Shown: positions 49,662 to 60,211, counted from the stretch's first letter. The stretch is DNA of 64,000 bases from Microbacterium sp. MYb45 (GCF_002979655.1 NZ_PCPG01000004.1:216100-280099); one strand, 5' to 3'. Program-made: numbers and translations. Notes: generated from the letters alone by a model not told the origin.

Positions 49662-51049
49662 CACCGCTCGACCGCGAGACGAATCAGAGTCCAGGGATCA
49701 TCGGGCGGGCACGGGGCGCTCTCCAGGCCCTGCGCCCGCGTTCTGTGGTCGGGAATGATGCCGAGCCCGGTGCCGACGTGATCGCGATGCTCGGTATGCT
49801 CGGCGCCTCGCTACTGGCTTCGTCGCAGGCGACGAATGATGTGGAGGAGACACTCAACCGTCTCGCGCAGCAATACGACCGCGCAGATCTCCGCGTGTTC
49901 GTCCTCCCGACGATCGTGATGGTCGAGGATCCGCGCAACTCGTCATCCGCCACTTCCCTCTTCGCCGTGGGTAGTGTTCCGCTGCGCCTCGACCAGGTCG
50001 ACGCCGTCGAGCGACTCGTGCGTGAGGCCTCGAGGAGTACGACGCCACCGCAAGACGTCGTCGCTCGACTCGGCGAGATCCGATCGGAATCCGCACGGTT
50101 CGGACCGGTGCTCACCGTCTTCGGATACACCCTGCTCACGGTCGGGTTCGGCCTGGTGCTCAATCCCACCGTGACCGCTCTTCCGGTCTATGTGCTGCTC
50201 GGCGTGGTCGTGGGGTCGATCGTTCTGATCGGCAATCGCGTCGCCACGCTGTCCCTCATCCTGCCGGTGCTCACCGCCTTCTCCGTGACACTCCTCATAT
50301 CGCTGCTCGTTCGTCCCTTCGTGCACGACGATGTGCTCCGGCTCGTGGCGCCGTCGCTGGTCTCTTTCCTCCCCGGGCTCACGCTCACGATCGCCGCCGT
50401 CGAGCTCACCTCCGGGCAGATGATGGCGGGGGCGAGCCGTTTGGTCTCCGGTATCGCCCGGCTCGGCCTTCTCACTTTCGGTGTGTACGCGGGTATCTCC
50501 ATCGCCGGGGAGCCTCCGGCTCCCACCGCCGCACCGATGCAGCTCGGCGCATGGGCGCCCTGGGCGGGGATCGTCCTGGTCGCACTCGGCTACTACCTGT
50601 ACTCCGCAGCGCCGCGACGATCACTCGTGTGGATCCTCTATGCGCTCGTCGTGGCCTATTCGGGACAGCTGCTGGGCGACATGCTGGTCGGAGCCGAATT
50701 GTCGGGGCTCATCGGCGCCCTGATCGTCATCCCCGCCGTGATGCTCGCCGGCCGCCTCTCCGCATCCCCCTCGACCGCGGTCATGCTCACCTGTGCGTAC
50801 TGGCTCCTGGTACCCGGCGCGATGGGGTTCATCGGTCTCAGCGAGGCGGCATCGGGCGCCTCCGGCGCCACCGACACCATCATGCGGACCTTCGGCTCCC
50901 TCACTGCCATCGCGATCGGGATGCTGCTGGGAGCAGGGCTGAGCCGTGACGTCGCGGCGATGTCTCGAGGGTGGAGGCAAGCGCGCGGACGGGGTGGCGC
51001 AAACGGACCGACGAAGCCGAGCGACGGAGAGCGAATGCACCATGACTGA
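49658..51049 (+). CDS. ThrE-like threonine/serine exporter family protein
   Basis: 463 residues from ATG 49658. An N-terminal soluble domain (about 45-175; MLGMLGASLLASSQATNDVEETLNRLAQQYDRADLRVFVLPTIVMVEDP) corresponds to the DUF1212 part, then about ten spans (PVLTVFGYTLLTVGFGLVL, ALPVYVLLGVVVGSIVLIGNR, LSFLPGLTLTIAAVELTSGQMMAGASRLVSG, ...). The PGxxLTxAxxEL(T/A)xG motif is typical of ThrE exporters. It exports Thr/Ser or a related amino acid. Overlaps with both neighbours suggest co-translation with the LuxR-type gene. Confidence 0.87.
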   Translation: MTPLDRETNQSPGIIGRARGALQALRPRSVVGNDAEPGADVIAMLGMLGASLLASSQATNDVEETLNRLAQQYDRADLRVFVLPTIVMVEDPRNSSSATSLFAVGSVPLRLDQVDAVERLVREASRSTTPPQDVVARLGEIRSESARFGPVLTVFGYTLLTVGFGLVLNPTVTALPVYVLLGVVVGSIVLIGNRVATLSLILPVLTAFSVTLLISLLVRPFVHDDVLRLVAPSLVSFLPGLTLTIAAVELTSGQMMAGASRLVSGIARLGLLTFGVYAGISIAGEPPAPTAAPMQLGAWAPWAGIVLVALGYYLYSAAPRRSLVWILYALVVAYSGQLLGDMLVGAELSGLIGALIVIPAVMLAGRLSASPSTAVMLTCAYWLLVPGAMGFIGLSEAASGASGATDTIMRTFGSLTAIAIGMLLGAGLSRDVAAMSRGWRQARGRGGANGPTKPSDGERMHHD

Positions 51050-52148
51050 CCATCCTGCCGTCGACGAGAATCCGCGCCGGCTTCGCGAGACCCTGACATC
51101 GCTCAATCGTCCCTTCTCGTCGGGGTACATCTTGACGTTGGGCGGACTTCTCGCTTTCGGCACGGGTGTGGCGTTCACGCACCTCTCCACGGTGCTGATC
51201 TATGTGGCATTCGCCCTTTTCGCCGCCCTCGGACTCGACCCCGTGGTGCGCAAGCTCGAGACCCGCGGGGTACGGCGCGCGTGGGGAATCCTGATCGTGT
51301 ACGCGGTCTTCGCTGCGGCGGTGGTGGGCACTCTGCTCTTGATCGTGCCGACCGCGGTGCGCCAAGTCGCTCAGGTGATCGCCGACGGACCGAAGCTGAT
51401 CAAGAGTTTCGAAGCATCAAGCTTCTACGGCTGGCTCCACGATGCCCTGGGGAGCGAAGCGACCACCCTCGTGCACGACGTCACGACTTTTCTCACGCAG
51501 CCCTCCCACATCGCGGCGATAGGCCAGGGGGTGCTGGAGGTCGGAGTGTCGATCGTCTCGACGGTCTCCGGCGTGGTCATCGTGCTCGTGCTGAGCTTGT
51601 ATTTTCTGGCCTCCCTGCCGGCGATCAAGGCGGGATTCAACCGTCTCTTCCCCGCGTACAACCGGTCCGGGGTCGACTCGATGACAAGTCAGATCACGGA
51701 TTCCGTGGGCAGCTACCTCATGGGAATGGTCGTGTTGGCGTTCTTCAACAGTGTTGTCGCGCTCGTCCTGCACCTCGTCCTGAGCCTTCCCTTCGCGCTG
51801 CTGATGGCGGTCGTCGCATTCGTCATAACCCTCATCCCGCTGGTGGGATCCGTGCTCTACTGGGCTGTCGCGACCGCGCTCGCACTCTTCTCCGGATGGC
51901 TTCCAGCGCTGATCTTCGCCGTGGCGTACCTCATCTACATGCAGCTCGAGGCCTACGTCCTGACGCCGAAGGTGATGAATCGGGCGATCGCCGTACCCGG
52001 GGCACTCGTGGTCATCGGGGCGCTCGTGGGCGGCACCCTGCTCGGCCTCCTGGGCGCTCTGATCGCGATTCCGGTGACCGCCTCGATCCTCCTCATCGTG
52101 AAGCAGGTCCTCATACCGAGACAGGATTCGCGGACAGTATCCCCGTAG
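51042..52148 (+). CDS. AI-2E-family transporter
   Basis: 368 residues from ATG 51042, overlapping the exporter gene by 8 bp. About eight spans: TLGGLLAFGTGVAFTHLSTVLIYVAFALFAALGLDPVVRKLE at the start (the LDP(V/I) motif), AWGILIVYAVFAAAVVGTLLLIVP, GVSIVSTVSGVVIVLVLSLYFLAS, and the C-terminal ALVVIGALVGGTLLGLLGALIAIPVTASI that marks the TqsA/AI-2E family. Members export small molecules or act as Na+(Li+)/H+ exchangers. It ends the operon, before a strong terminator. Confidence 0.9.
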   Translation: MTDHPAVDENPRRLRETLTSLNRPFSSGYILTLGGLLAFGTGVAFTHLSTVLIYVAFALFAALGLDPVVRKLETRGVRRAWGILIVYAVFAAAVVGTLLLIVPTAVRQVAQVIADGPKLIKSFEASSFYGWLHDALGSEATTLVHDVTTFLTQPSHIAAIGQGVLEVGVSIVSTVSGVVIVLVLSLYFLASLPAIKAGFNRLFPAYNRSGVDSMTSQITDSVGSYLMGMVVLAFFNSVVALVLHLVLSLPFALLMAVVAFVITLIPLVGSVLYWAVATALALFSGWLPALIFAVAYLIYMQLEAYVLTPKVMNRAIAVPGALVVIGALVGGTLLGLLGALIAIPVTASILLIVKQVLIPRQDSRTVSP

Positions 52149-52191
52149 CCACGCCCATGATGAACGGCGCAGCTGGCGACCTCGAACGAGA

Positions 52192-52234
52192 AAGCCCCCG
52201 CACGGTGGTCGATAGGACCGCCGGGCGGGGGCTT
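52192..52234 (+). terminator. Intrinsic terminator after the AI-2E gene
   Basis: Arms AAGCCCCCG (52192-52200) and CGGGGGCTT (52226-52234) are exact complements; inside them GGTGGTC and GACCGCC pair with one wobble, giving a two-tier stem. It lies 44 bp after the AI-2E stop codon. Confidence 0.85.
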
Positions 52235-52260
52235 CGTGGGTGTCAGCGAATCCTAGACTG

Positions 52261-52839
52261 ACCAGCGTTTCTGTGGATCATCAGCGTTGTTGGCACAGTG
52301 TCATCGATATGGCACGACTGCTCTTGCGAGGTTCACATCACACCGAGATTCTTGCGAACTGCGCCGAGATAAGTCGGGCCGATCTACGTCACGACGCACT
52401 CGCCCGCGGCGTCGAAGCGACTCCTCGCCTCGGTCTCCGCTCGATGCTACTGAAGCTCGACCCGCGCGAACGTTGCGCGGGAGCCCTTGGACACGAGCCC
52501 GGGATGCCGCTCGTCAAGCATCCGCGGATTCCGGCACTTCAGCGCCCTGATCGCTCGTGGAGCTGCCGACGATTCCGGCGCGCAGTCGACAGAGAAAGGC
52601 AGGTGCTCGACCAGCTGATCGCCCTGCACGAGCACATCACCGTCACCCAGGACACGATCTGGGACATCAGCTCGTCGCGATGCAGATCGCTCCCGCCATC
52701 GACGGAGATGCGTCGGCCATCGTTGGGCAGACGCCTCGATCAAGGCCCTGCTCGCGTACCACGCGGCGAACCAGAAGTAGGCAGCGCAGAACTCGCAGAT
52801 GCCAGTGCGGGCGACGTGTGGGAGGTGTAGGTTGCGGAG
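52261..52839. other. Non-coding or decayed ~580-bp stretch
   Basis: No credible intact gene. Two fragments look protein-like: DRERQVLDQLIALHEHITVTQDTIWDI (about 52590-52670, plus strand) and, in another frame, ASIKALLAYHAANQK ending at a TAG at 52778-52780. They would be joined only by frame changes. This suggests a degraded gene, source unrecognised. No inverted repeats or target-site duplications of an insertion sequence were noticed. Confidence 0.4.
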
Positions 52840-53838
52840 ATGGAGCCGATCCGCGTGGGCCTCGTGGCCGACCCGGCTTCGCCCACCGCCGTCGCGCGCC
52901 GGATGACCGACCTCACGCCACCGCTCGCGGCTGACGCCGACGGCTGGATCGTCGAACTCGTCAGCGAACCGTTCACCCTCGGCTCCGAAGACGTCGACGT
53001 CGCCCTGGAACGGCTCCGTGCGCACGCCGACCAGAACCGGTGGGATATCGTCATCGGCGTCACCGAGCTTCCGCTTCGCGATGATGACGGGCGCTATCTG
53101 CTGGCGGCGATCGATCCTCGACGCCTGTGCGCGGTGCTGTCGCTGCCCGCTCTGGGCGGCTTCCGGGTGCAGGCCCGCGCCCGACAAGCGGTGCAAGGGC
53201 TCGTCAACGGGATGGCCGAACCCGCCTCACCCGAGGAGAAGCGTCTGCCTCTCCCCCGGCTCAGCGCCCGTGGGCGCGTGCTTCTGGGCATGGTGCTGGC
53301 CAACGGCCCGTGGCTGCTCGCCGCCGGGCTCAAGTCCGCCCTGGTCGCGGCCCTGGCGACCGGCGCGGTGGCGACGATCGAACCGACGGTGTGGTCGCTC
53401 GCCATCTCACTGTCGGGCTGGCGCCTGGCCGCGGCGACCTTGGCTTCCATCGCGATCATCATCGCCTGGATCGTGATCGACGGCAGGCTCTGGGACCGCC
53501 CCGACGATGACTCACCTCAAGCGCGGGAGAGATCCCGTCTCTACAACACCTCGACGCTGCTGACTCTGACCATCGGCATCATCATCTGTTATCTGGCGCT
53601 GTACGTCGTGAACCTGGCCTGGGCGCTGTTCGTGCTCGACACGACGGTGATGAGCGAAGCCCTCGGCCGAACAGTCAGCGTCGGCGATCTGTTCGTGCTC
53701 ACCTGGTTCGTCGCATCGGCGGCGACTCTCGGCGGGGCCTTGGGCACAGGCCTGGAATCCGACGACGCGATCCGCGCCGCCACGTACTCGAAGCGCGAGG
53801 AGGAGCGGCGCGCCCGCCTGGCCGACGGGCGCGCCTGA
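52840..53838 (+). CDS. Membrane protein with N-terminal soluble domain, unknown function
   Basis: 332 residues from ATG 52840, close behind a GCGGAG ribosome site. The first ~130 residues are soluble: EPIRVGLVADPASPTAVARRMTDL, then WDIVIGVTELPLRDDDGRYLLAAIDPRRLCAVLSLPALGG. Four spans follow: LLGMVLANGPWLLAAGLKSALVAALA, LAAATLASIAIIIAWIVIDG, LLTLTIGIIICYLALYVVNLAWALFVLDT and VGDLFVLTWFVASAATLGGAL. The tail is charged (SKREEERRARLADGRA). No family recognised. It converges on nrdF with 16 bp between stops. Confidence 0.75.
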   Translation: MEPIRVGLVADPASPTAVARRMTDLTPPLAADADGWIVELVSEPFTLGSEDVDVALERLRAHADQNRWDIVIGVTELPLRDDDGRYLLAAIDPRRLCAVLSLPALGGFRVQARARQAVQGLVNGMAEPASPEEKRLPLPRLSARGRVLLGMVLANGPWLLAAGLKSALVAALATGAVATIEPTVWSLAISLSGWRLAAATLASIAIIIAWIVIDGRLWDRPDDDSPQARERSRLYNTSTLLTLTIGIIICYLALYVVNLAWALFVLDTTVMSEALGRTVSVGDLFVLTWFVASAATLGGALGTGLESDDAIRAATYSKREEERRARLADGRA

Positions 53839-53854
53839 GCTCATCTCGGACGGG

Positions 53855-54871
<1,017 letters not shown>

Positions 54872-54879
54872 TCAACAGG

Positions 54880-57024
54880 TCAGAGCATGCACGAGACGCA
54901 CTCGGCCATGTCGGTGCCCTCGAGCGCCAGCTGACGCAGGCGGATGTAGTAGATCGTCTTGATGCCCTTGCGCCATGCGTAGATCTGCGCCTTGTTGATG
55001 TCACGCGTGGTGGCGGTGTCCTTGAAGAACAGCGTCAGCGACAGACCCTGGTCGACGTGCTGCGTGGCAGCCGCGTACGTGTCGATGACCTTCTCGTAGC
55101 CGATCTCGTATGCGTCCTGGTAGTACTCCAGGTTGTCGTTCGTCATGAACGCCGCCGGGTAGTAGACGCGACCGAGCTTGCCTTCCTTGCGGATCTCGAT
55201 CTTCGACGCGATCGGGTGGATCGACGACGTGGAGTTGTTGATGTACGAGATCGACCCGGTCGGCGGGACGGCCTGCAGGTTCTGGTTGTAGATGCCGTGC
55301 TTCTGGATCGACGCCTTCAGCTCGGCCCAGTCGTCCTGCGTCGGGATGTGCTTGCCGGCGAAGAGCTCCTTGACCTTCTCGGTCGCGGGGACCCACGCCT
55401 GGTCGATGTACTTGTCGAAGAATGCACCCGACGCGTAGGTCGAGTCCTCGAACCCGTCGAACGTCGTGCCGCGCTCGATGGCGAGGTTGTTCGACGCACG
55501 CAGCGCGTGGAACAGCACCGTGTAGAAGTAGATGTTCGTGAAGTCGATGCCCTCTTCGGAGCCGTAGTACACGTGCTCGCGGGCGAGGTATCCGTGCAGG
55601 TTCATCTGGCCGAGGCCGATCGCGTGAGAGCGGTCGTTGCCGTCCTCGATCGAGCGCACCGAGCCGATGTGGCTCTGGTCGCTGACCGCGGTGAGAGCGC
55701 GGATCGCCGTCTCGACGGTCTGACCCAGGTCGTCGGCATCCATCGACAGCGCGATGTTCATCGAGCCGAGGTTGCAGGAGATGTCCTTGCCGATGTTGTC
55801 GTACGACAGGTCGTCGTTGTACGTCGTCGGCGTGTTCACCTGCAGGATCTCGCTGCAGAGGTTGGACATGTTGATCCGACCCTTGATCGGGTTGGCCTTG
55901 TTCACCGTGTCTTCGAACATGACGTACGGGTAGCCGGACTCGAACTGGATCTCGGCGACGGTCTGGAAGAACTCGCGCGCGTTGATCTTGGTCTTCTTGA
56001 TGCGCGGGTCGTCGACCATCTCGCGGTACTTCTCGGTGACCGAGATGTCGCCGAACGGCACGCCGTAGACCTTCTCGACGTCGTACGGCGAGAACAGGTA
56101 CATGTCCTCGTCGTTCTTGGCGAGCTCGAACGTGATGTCGGGAACCACGACACCCAGCGAGAGCGTCTTGATGCGGATCTTCTCGTCGGCGTTCTCACGC
56201 TTGGTGTCGAGGAAGCGCATGATGTCGGGGTGGTGCGCGTTGAGGTACACCGCACCCGCACCCTGACGGGCACCGAGCTGGTTGGCGTAGCTGAAGCTGT
56301 CTTCGAGGAGCTTCATCACGGGGATGATGCCCGAGGACTGGTTCTCGATCTGCTTGATCGGCGCACCCGACTCGCGGATGTTCGAGAGCAGGAGCGCCAC
56401 GCCGCCGCCGCGCTTGGAGAGCTGCAGCGCGGAGTTGATGCCGCGGGCGATCGACTCCATGTTGTCTTCGATGCGCAGCAGGAAGCAGCTGACGAGCTCG
56501 CCGCGCTGTGCCTTGCCGGCATTGAGGAAGGTCGGGGTTGCGGGCTGGAAGCGACCGGAGATGATCTCCTCGACGAGGGCGACCGCGAGCTTCTCGTCAC
56601 CGTCGGCGAGGCCGAGCGCGGTCATGACGACACGGTCCTCGAAGCGCTCGAGGTAGCGCTTGCCGTCGAAGGTCTTGAGCGTGTAGCTCGTGTAGTACTT
56701 GAACGCGCCGAGGAACGTCTCGAAGCGGAACTTCTTGCCGTAGGCGAGATCGTTGAGCTTCTGGATGAACTCCATCGAGTACTTCTCGATGACGGCGCCC
56801 TCGTAGTACTCCTTCTCCACGAGGTAGTCCAGACGCTCCTTGAGCGAGTGGAAGAACACCGTGTTCTGGTTCACGTGCTGCAGGAAGTACTCCCGCGCGG
56901 CGCGCTTGTCGGCGTCGAACTGGATCTTCCCGTCCGCGTCGTACAGGTTGAGCATCGCGTTGAGGGCGTGATAGTCGAGACCCTCGTATGCAGGGTTCGC
57001 CTTGAATGCCACTGTCTCGGTCAC
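54880..57024 (-). CDS. nrdE: Ribonucleotide reductase class Ib, large subunit
   Basis: 714 residues from GTG 57024, whose GTGA overlaps the nrdI stop; an upstream ATG at 57120 would read through nrdI and was rejected. Features of the barrel: the AtpN-less Ib N-terminus ([17 protein letters not shown]), [36 protein letters not shown], radical/catalytic [11 protein letters not shown] (Asn-Cys-Glu triad), [21 protein letters not shown], and C-terminal CVSCML with the CxxC that NrdH reduces. It reduces ribonucleoside diphosphates to deoxyribonucleotides. Confidence 0.97.
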   Translation of the reverse strand: MTETVAFKANPAYEGLDYHALNAMLNLYDADGKIQFDADKRAAREYFLQHVNQNTVFFHSLKERLDYLVEKEYYEGAVIEKYSMEFIQKLNDLAYGKKFRFETFLGAFKYYTSYTLKTFDGKRYLERFEDRVVMTALGLADGDEKLAVALVEEIISGRFQPATPTFLNAGKAQRGELVSCFLLRIEDNMESIARGINSALQLSKRGGGVALLLSNIRESGAPIKQIENQSSGIIPVMKLLEDSFSYANQLGARQGAGAVYLNAHHPDIMRFLDTKRENADEKIRIKTLSLGVVVPDITFELAKNDEDMYLFSPYDVEKVYGVPFGDISVTEKYREMVDDPRIKKTKINAREFFQTVAEIQFESGYPYVMFEDTVNKANPIKGRINMSNLCSEILQVNTPTTYNDDLSYDNIGKDISCNLGSMNIALSMDADDLGQTVETAIRALTAVSDQSHIGSVRSIEDGNDRSHAIGLGQMNLHGYLAREHVYYGSEEGIDFTNIYFYTVLFHALRASNNLAIERGTTFDGFEDSTYASGAFFDKYIDQAWVPATEKVKELFAGKHIPTQDDWAELKASIQKHGIYNQNLQAVPPTGSISYINNSTSSIHPIASKIEIRKEGKLGRVYYPAAFMTNDNLEYYQDAYEIGYEKVIDTYAAATQHVDQGLSLTLFFKDTATTRDINKAQIYAWRKGIKTIYYIRLRQLALEGTDMAECVSCML

Positions 57025-57455
57025 TGAAGCTGCCACCGTCGTTCCAATCCGTCGCTCACGCGATCCACATCGTCTTGTGTGCCGAAGATCTCGAGCCGAT
57101 ACAAGTGCGGCACGTGGCACTTGCGGCTGATGATGTCACCGGCGAGGCAGAATGCATCGCCGAAGTTGGTGTTGCCCGCGGAGATCACTCCGCGGATGTG
57201 GCGCCGGTTGCGCTCGTCGTTGAGAAACCGGATCACCTGTTTGGGGACGGCGCCCTTCTCGACGCCGCGCCCCGCGCCCCCGCCATAGGTGGGGGTGACC
57301 AGCACGAACGGCTCGTCGATGACGAGATCTTCTTCGTGTCGGTGGAGGGGGATGCGTCGGGACGGGAGTCCGAGTTTCTCGATGAAGCGCGCAGTGTTAC
57401 CCGACACGCTCGAGAAGTAGATCAGGAGCGGCGCTGCGGTCGCGACGGCGCTCAT
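57021..57455 (-). CDS. nrdI: Ribonucleotide reductase flavodoxin
   Basis: 144 residues. [21 protein letters not shown] is the FMN phosphate loop (S-x-x-x-G-N-T-x-R-F), [15 protein letters not shown] and [17 protein letters not shown] are the family signatures. NrdI supplies superoxide/peroxide to assemble the Mn2-tyrosyl cofactor of NrdF. Its stop overlaps the GTG of nrdE, and it follows nrdH by 6 bp. Length normal for the family. Confidence 0.95.
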   Translation of the reverse strand: MSAVATAAPLLIYFSSVSGNTARFIEKLGLPSRRIPLHRHEEDLVIDEPFVLVTPTYGGGAGRGVEKGAVPKQVIRFLNDERNRRHIRGVISAGNTNFGDAFCLAGDIISRKCHVPHLYRLEIFGTQDDVDRVSDGLERRWQLQ

Positions 57456-57461
57456 GGGGCG

Positions 57462-57695
57462 TCACGCCAGACGGGAGGCGAGCTCGTCGATCTTGTCGGG
57501 ACGGAAGCCCGACCAGTGACCCTCGTCGGTGACGACGACGGGTGCCTGCAGGTAGCCGAGCGCCTTGACCTGCTCGAGCGCCGTCGGGTCCTCGGAAAGG
57601 TCGAGGATCTCGTACTCGATGCCCTTGGCATCGAGGGCGCGGTAGGTGGCGTTGCACTGAACGCAGGAAGGCTTTGTGTAGACCGTGATCGACAT
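57462..57695 (-). CDS. nrdH: NrdH-redoxin (glutaredoxin-like)
   Basis: 77 residues from ATG 57695 (MSITVYTKPSCVQC). The redox pair is Cys11-x-x-Cys14, followed by YRALDAKGIEYEILDLSEDP, and the NrdH-specific APVVVTDEGHWSGFRPDKI. It reduces the C-terminal cysteines of NrdE using thioredoxin reductase. ORF codons upstream (MRGYEK) lie in the leader. It is the first gene of nrdHIEF; candidate NrdR boxes lie about 75-120 bp upstream. Confidence 0.95.
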   Translation of the reverse strand: MSITVYTKPSCVQCNATYRALDAKGIEYEILDLSEDPTALEQVKALGYLQAPVVVTDEGHWSGFRPDKIDELASRLA

Positions 57696-57772
57696 CTTTT
57701 CGTAACCCCTCAAATCTCTGGCCTGCTTCTCATCAGGCTGTTTCCCGGTAGACCCCCTGCCGGGACTTCAAT

Positions 57773-57817
57773 ACTACATATGGGGACCGACATTGGGGGC
57801 GACCACAAGGGGTAGTA
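57773..57817. promoter_or_regulatory. Two candidate NrdR boxes upstream of nrdHIEF
   Basis: ACTACATATGGGGA (57773-57786) and ACCACAAGGGGTAGT (57802-57816) resemble imperfect NrdR boxes (consensus near ACACWATATAWTGTGT), with centres about 30 bp apart, i.e. three helical turns, as usual for NrdR pairs. TAGTAT on the minus strand (57775-57770) overlaps the first box and could be the -10. NrdR repression when dATP is high is inferred from this. Confidence 0.6.
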
Positions 57818-57832
57818 GTTACATCCGTGTAG

Positions 57833-58006
57833 TTATCCACCGTTCTCTACAGATACAACACAGGTTCTCCACCGTTTCTTCCACAGGCTGAGGCCCCTTC
57901 GCGAGGCTCGCGAACCGCGAGAAATCGCGGCTGGGAAGCCCCTGTGAACGATCCATCCACAGGGGGCACGCTACGCCGCCCCTCAGACATTTCGTTTCCT
58001 GTGGAA
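57833..58006. other. Spacer with DnaA-box-like sequences and two adjacent perfect hairpins
   Basis: Between nrdH and the MFS gene: DnaA-box-like TTATCCAC (57833-57840), TTCTCCACC (57865), TCTTCCACA (57877-57885), CCATCCACA (57953-57961) and inverted TGTGGAA (58000-58006). TTCGCGAG-G-CTCGCGAA (57898-57914) is a perfect palindrome, directly followed by CCGCGA-GAAA-TCGCGG (57915-57930), a 6-bp stem with a GNRA loop. No gene is present. Confidence 0.5.
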
Positions 58007-58085
58007 TCGGACTTTCGGCGTGTCGCGGGCGTGTCGCCGCACGGCCTCTTCCACGACCACACTCGAGGCCCGGTACCGTTGTCTG

Positions 58086-59294
58086 GTGGCGGGATATCGG
58101 GACCTTCTTCGCACGCCCGGAGTGGCGCGCATGATCGCGGCTCAGCTGACCGCGCGCTTCCCCAACGGCATGATGTCCCTCGCGATCCTGCTGCACGTCG
58201 AGCAGCAGACCGGGTCGTACGGCTCCGCCGGCCTCGTCCTCGCCGCGACCAGCGTCGGGCAGGCCGTCGCCGGCCCGATCACGAGTCGATGGATGGGCGT
58301 CTGGGGCATGCGACGCGTGATCACCCTCACCCTCTCGGTCTGCGTCGTCACCGTGCTCGGACTCGCCCTGCTGCCGCTCGACGTGCCTGGTTACATGCTG
58401 CTCGGGATGGTCGCGGGGCTCTCCACCCCGCCCGTGCAGGCCGCTGTCCGCACGATCTACCCGAAGCTCGTGAACTCCTCGAACCTCACGCCGCTGTTCT
58501 CCCTCGACGCCTCGCTGCAGGAGATCATCTGGGTGCTGGCGCCGGTCGTCATCACCCTGGTCTCCACCCAGATCGGCACGGCGGAGGGCCTGCTGCTGGT
58601 GGCGATCATCCTCGTCGGCGGCGGCGCCTGGTTCATCCTCTCCCCCGAGGTCGGTCGGGTGCGCATCCCGCGCAGCCGCAATGCGCTGGGCAAGGTCGTC
58701 CTCAAACCTCCCGTGCTGCTGGCGACCGTCATCGGCTTCCTGCTGATCGGCGCCTGCTCGGCGGTCGAGGTGGGCGTCGTCGCGACCTTCGAGCACGGCA
58801 GTCTCGCGGCCGGACTCGTGCTCGCCGTGTTCTCGGCGGGGAGCCTGGCGGGCGGCCTGGCGTTCGGCCACATCCCGATCGGGCCGTGGGCCATGGCGCG
58901 CCGCCTGCTGATCGTCACGATCGGCCTGGGCCTCACGATGGTCATGCTCAACGTGTTCTGGCTGGGCGGCACCCTGATCCTCGCCGGCATCGGCATCGCT
59001 CCCGCCCTCGCCGTGCTCTTCGCCATCACCTCGGCCAGCGTGAAGTTCAGCGAGACGGCTGAAGCCTTCGGCTGGGCGGGCACCGGGCAGCTGATCGGCG
59101 CGGCAGCCGGATCCGCCGTCGCCGGGTTCCTCGTCGATGCGAGCGACTGGCGCGGCGCCTACCTGGCCGCCACGATCTTCGCCGCGGTCGGCCTGCTCGT
59201 CTCCATCGTCTTCGTCCGTTCCTTCCCCGACCTGCGTCATCGCGACGCGAGCCCGTATCCCGACACCGAACCCCTGGCGGTCACCCCCTCATGA
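58086..59294 (+). CDS. MFS transporter
   Basis: 402 residues from GTG 58086 (MAGYRDLLRTPGVARMIAAQLTARFPNGM). TACCGT lies 5 bp before it, so the mRNA may be leaderless; the ORF extends upstream without support. Twelve spans in two halves: MMSLAILLHVEQQTGSYGSAGLVLAATSVGQAVAGPITSRWMGVWGMRRV in the first, with the RxxMGVWGMRR inter-span loop, and ending SIVFVRSFPDL. It is a drug/sugar exporter- or importer-type MFS protein. Its stop overlaps the sugar kinase start by 4 bp, hinting that it imports the kinase's substrate. Confidence 0.87.
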   Translation: MAGYRDLLRTPGVARMIAAQLTARFPNGMMSLAILLHVEQQTGSYGSAGLVLAATSVGQAVAGPITSRWMGVWGMRRVITLTLSVCVVTVLGLALLPLDVPGYMLLGMVAGLSTPPVQAAVRTIYPKLVNSSNLTPLFSLDASLQEIIWVLAPVVITLVSTQIGTAEGLLLVAIILVGGGAWFILSPEVGRVRIPRSRNALGKVVLKPPVLLATVIGFLLIGACSAVEVGVVATFEHGSLAAGLVLAVFSAGSLAGGLAFGHIPIGPWAMARRLLIVTIGLGLTMVMLNVFWLGGTLILAGIGIAPALAVLFAITSASVKFSETAEAFGWAGTGQLIGAAAGSAVAGFLVDASDWRGAYLAATIFAAVGLLVSIVFVRSFPDLRHRDASPYPDTEPLAVTPS

Positions 59295-60211
59295 GCTCCA
59301 CCTCCTCCCCCGTCTCCGCACCCGAGATCGTCTGCGTCGGCGAGACCATGGCGCTGATCACACCGACCGATGCCGCACTCGCGACAGCCGGTCACGCGAC
59401 GATCGGCATCGCCGGGGCGGAGTCGAACGTGTCGGCCGGGGTCGCCGCGACCGGGCACCGCGTGGCGTGGGCATCCCGCCTCGGCGCCGATCCGCTCGGC
59501 GACCGCATCGCGTCGGAGCTCGAGCGTCGCGACGTGGAGCTGTGGGTCGAGCGCGACGACACCACCCCGACCGGCGTGATGTTCAAGGATCCGAGCGTCG
59601 AGTCCTCCTCCGTCTACTACTACCGCCGAGGCTCCGCGGCCTCTCACATGCAGGCGGGATACCTCACGCCGGAGCGGCTCGACGGCGTGCGCATCGTGCA
59701 CACCACCGGGATCACGCCCGCGCTCTCCGCATCCTGCCGCGAGATGGTGGACCGGCTCTTCGCCGATGCGCGCACAGCCGGTGCGCTGGTGTCCTTCGAC
59801 GTGAACGACCGCCGCCCCCTGTGGAGTCGAGAGGACGCGGCCGAGACCCTCGCCCGCCTGGCCGACGCCGCCGACATCACCTTCGTCGGACGCGACGAGG
59901 CCGAACGCATCTGGGGAACCGCGACGGCGGCCGAGATCCGGGCCTTCCTGCCGAACTGCGCGCTGCTGATCGTCAAGGACGGCGACATCGGCGCGACCGC
60001 GTACGACGGCGATGCCGAGCCGGTGTTCGTCCCCGCTCCGGTGGTCGACGTGGTCGAGCCGGTCGGCGCGGGCGATGCTTTCGCCTCCGGCTTCCTGGCG
60101 GCGACCCTCGACGGCGCCGACCTCGCCGCGCGCCTCTCCGCGGGCCACGCCGCCGCCGAGAGAGTGCTGCTGATCGCGGCGGACCTGCCGGCACTGCCGC
60201 CGCTCGACTGA
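59291..60211 (+). CDS. PfkB-family sugar kinase
   Basis: 306 residues from ATG 59291. EIVCVGETMALITPTDAALATAGHATIGIAGAESNVSAGVAATGHRVAWASRLGADPLGD is the N-terminal PfkB motif region (GAESNVS, Gly-rich loop); PfkB motif 2 VVEPVGAGDAFASGFLAA contains the catalytic Asp (GAGDAF) near residue 261. The closest character is that of 2-keto-3-deoxygluconate kinases (ESNVS, LGADPLGDRI), but specificity cannot be settled. It phosphorylates a cytosolic sugar with ATP. Coupled to the MFS gene. Confidence 0.9.
   Translation: MSSTSSPVSAPEIVCVGETMALITPTDAALATAGHATIGIAGAESNVSAGVAATGHRVAWASRLGADPLGDRIASELERRDVELWVERDDTTPTGVMFKDPSVESSSVYYYRRGSAASHMQAGYLTPERLDGVRIVHTTGITPALSASCREMVDRLFADARTAGALVSFDVNDRRPLWSREDAAETLARLADAADITFVGRDEAERIWGTATAAEIRAFLPNCALLIVKDGDIGATAYDGDAEPVFVPAPVVDVVEPVGAGDAFASGFLAATLDGADLAARLSAGHAAAERVLLIAADLPALPPLD

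Noticed and set aside
55057..57027. 656-codon open frame on the plus strand opposite nrdE
   Set aside because: nrdE is a certain gene on the other strand; the antisense frame is open because of high GC at third positions, with Val/Arg/Asp-rich sequence and no domain.
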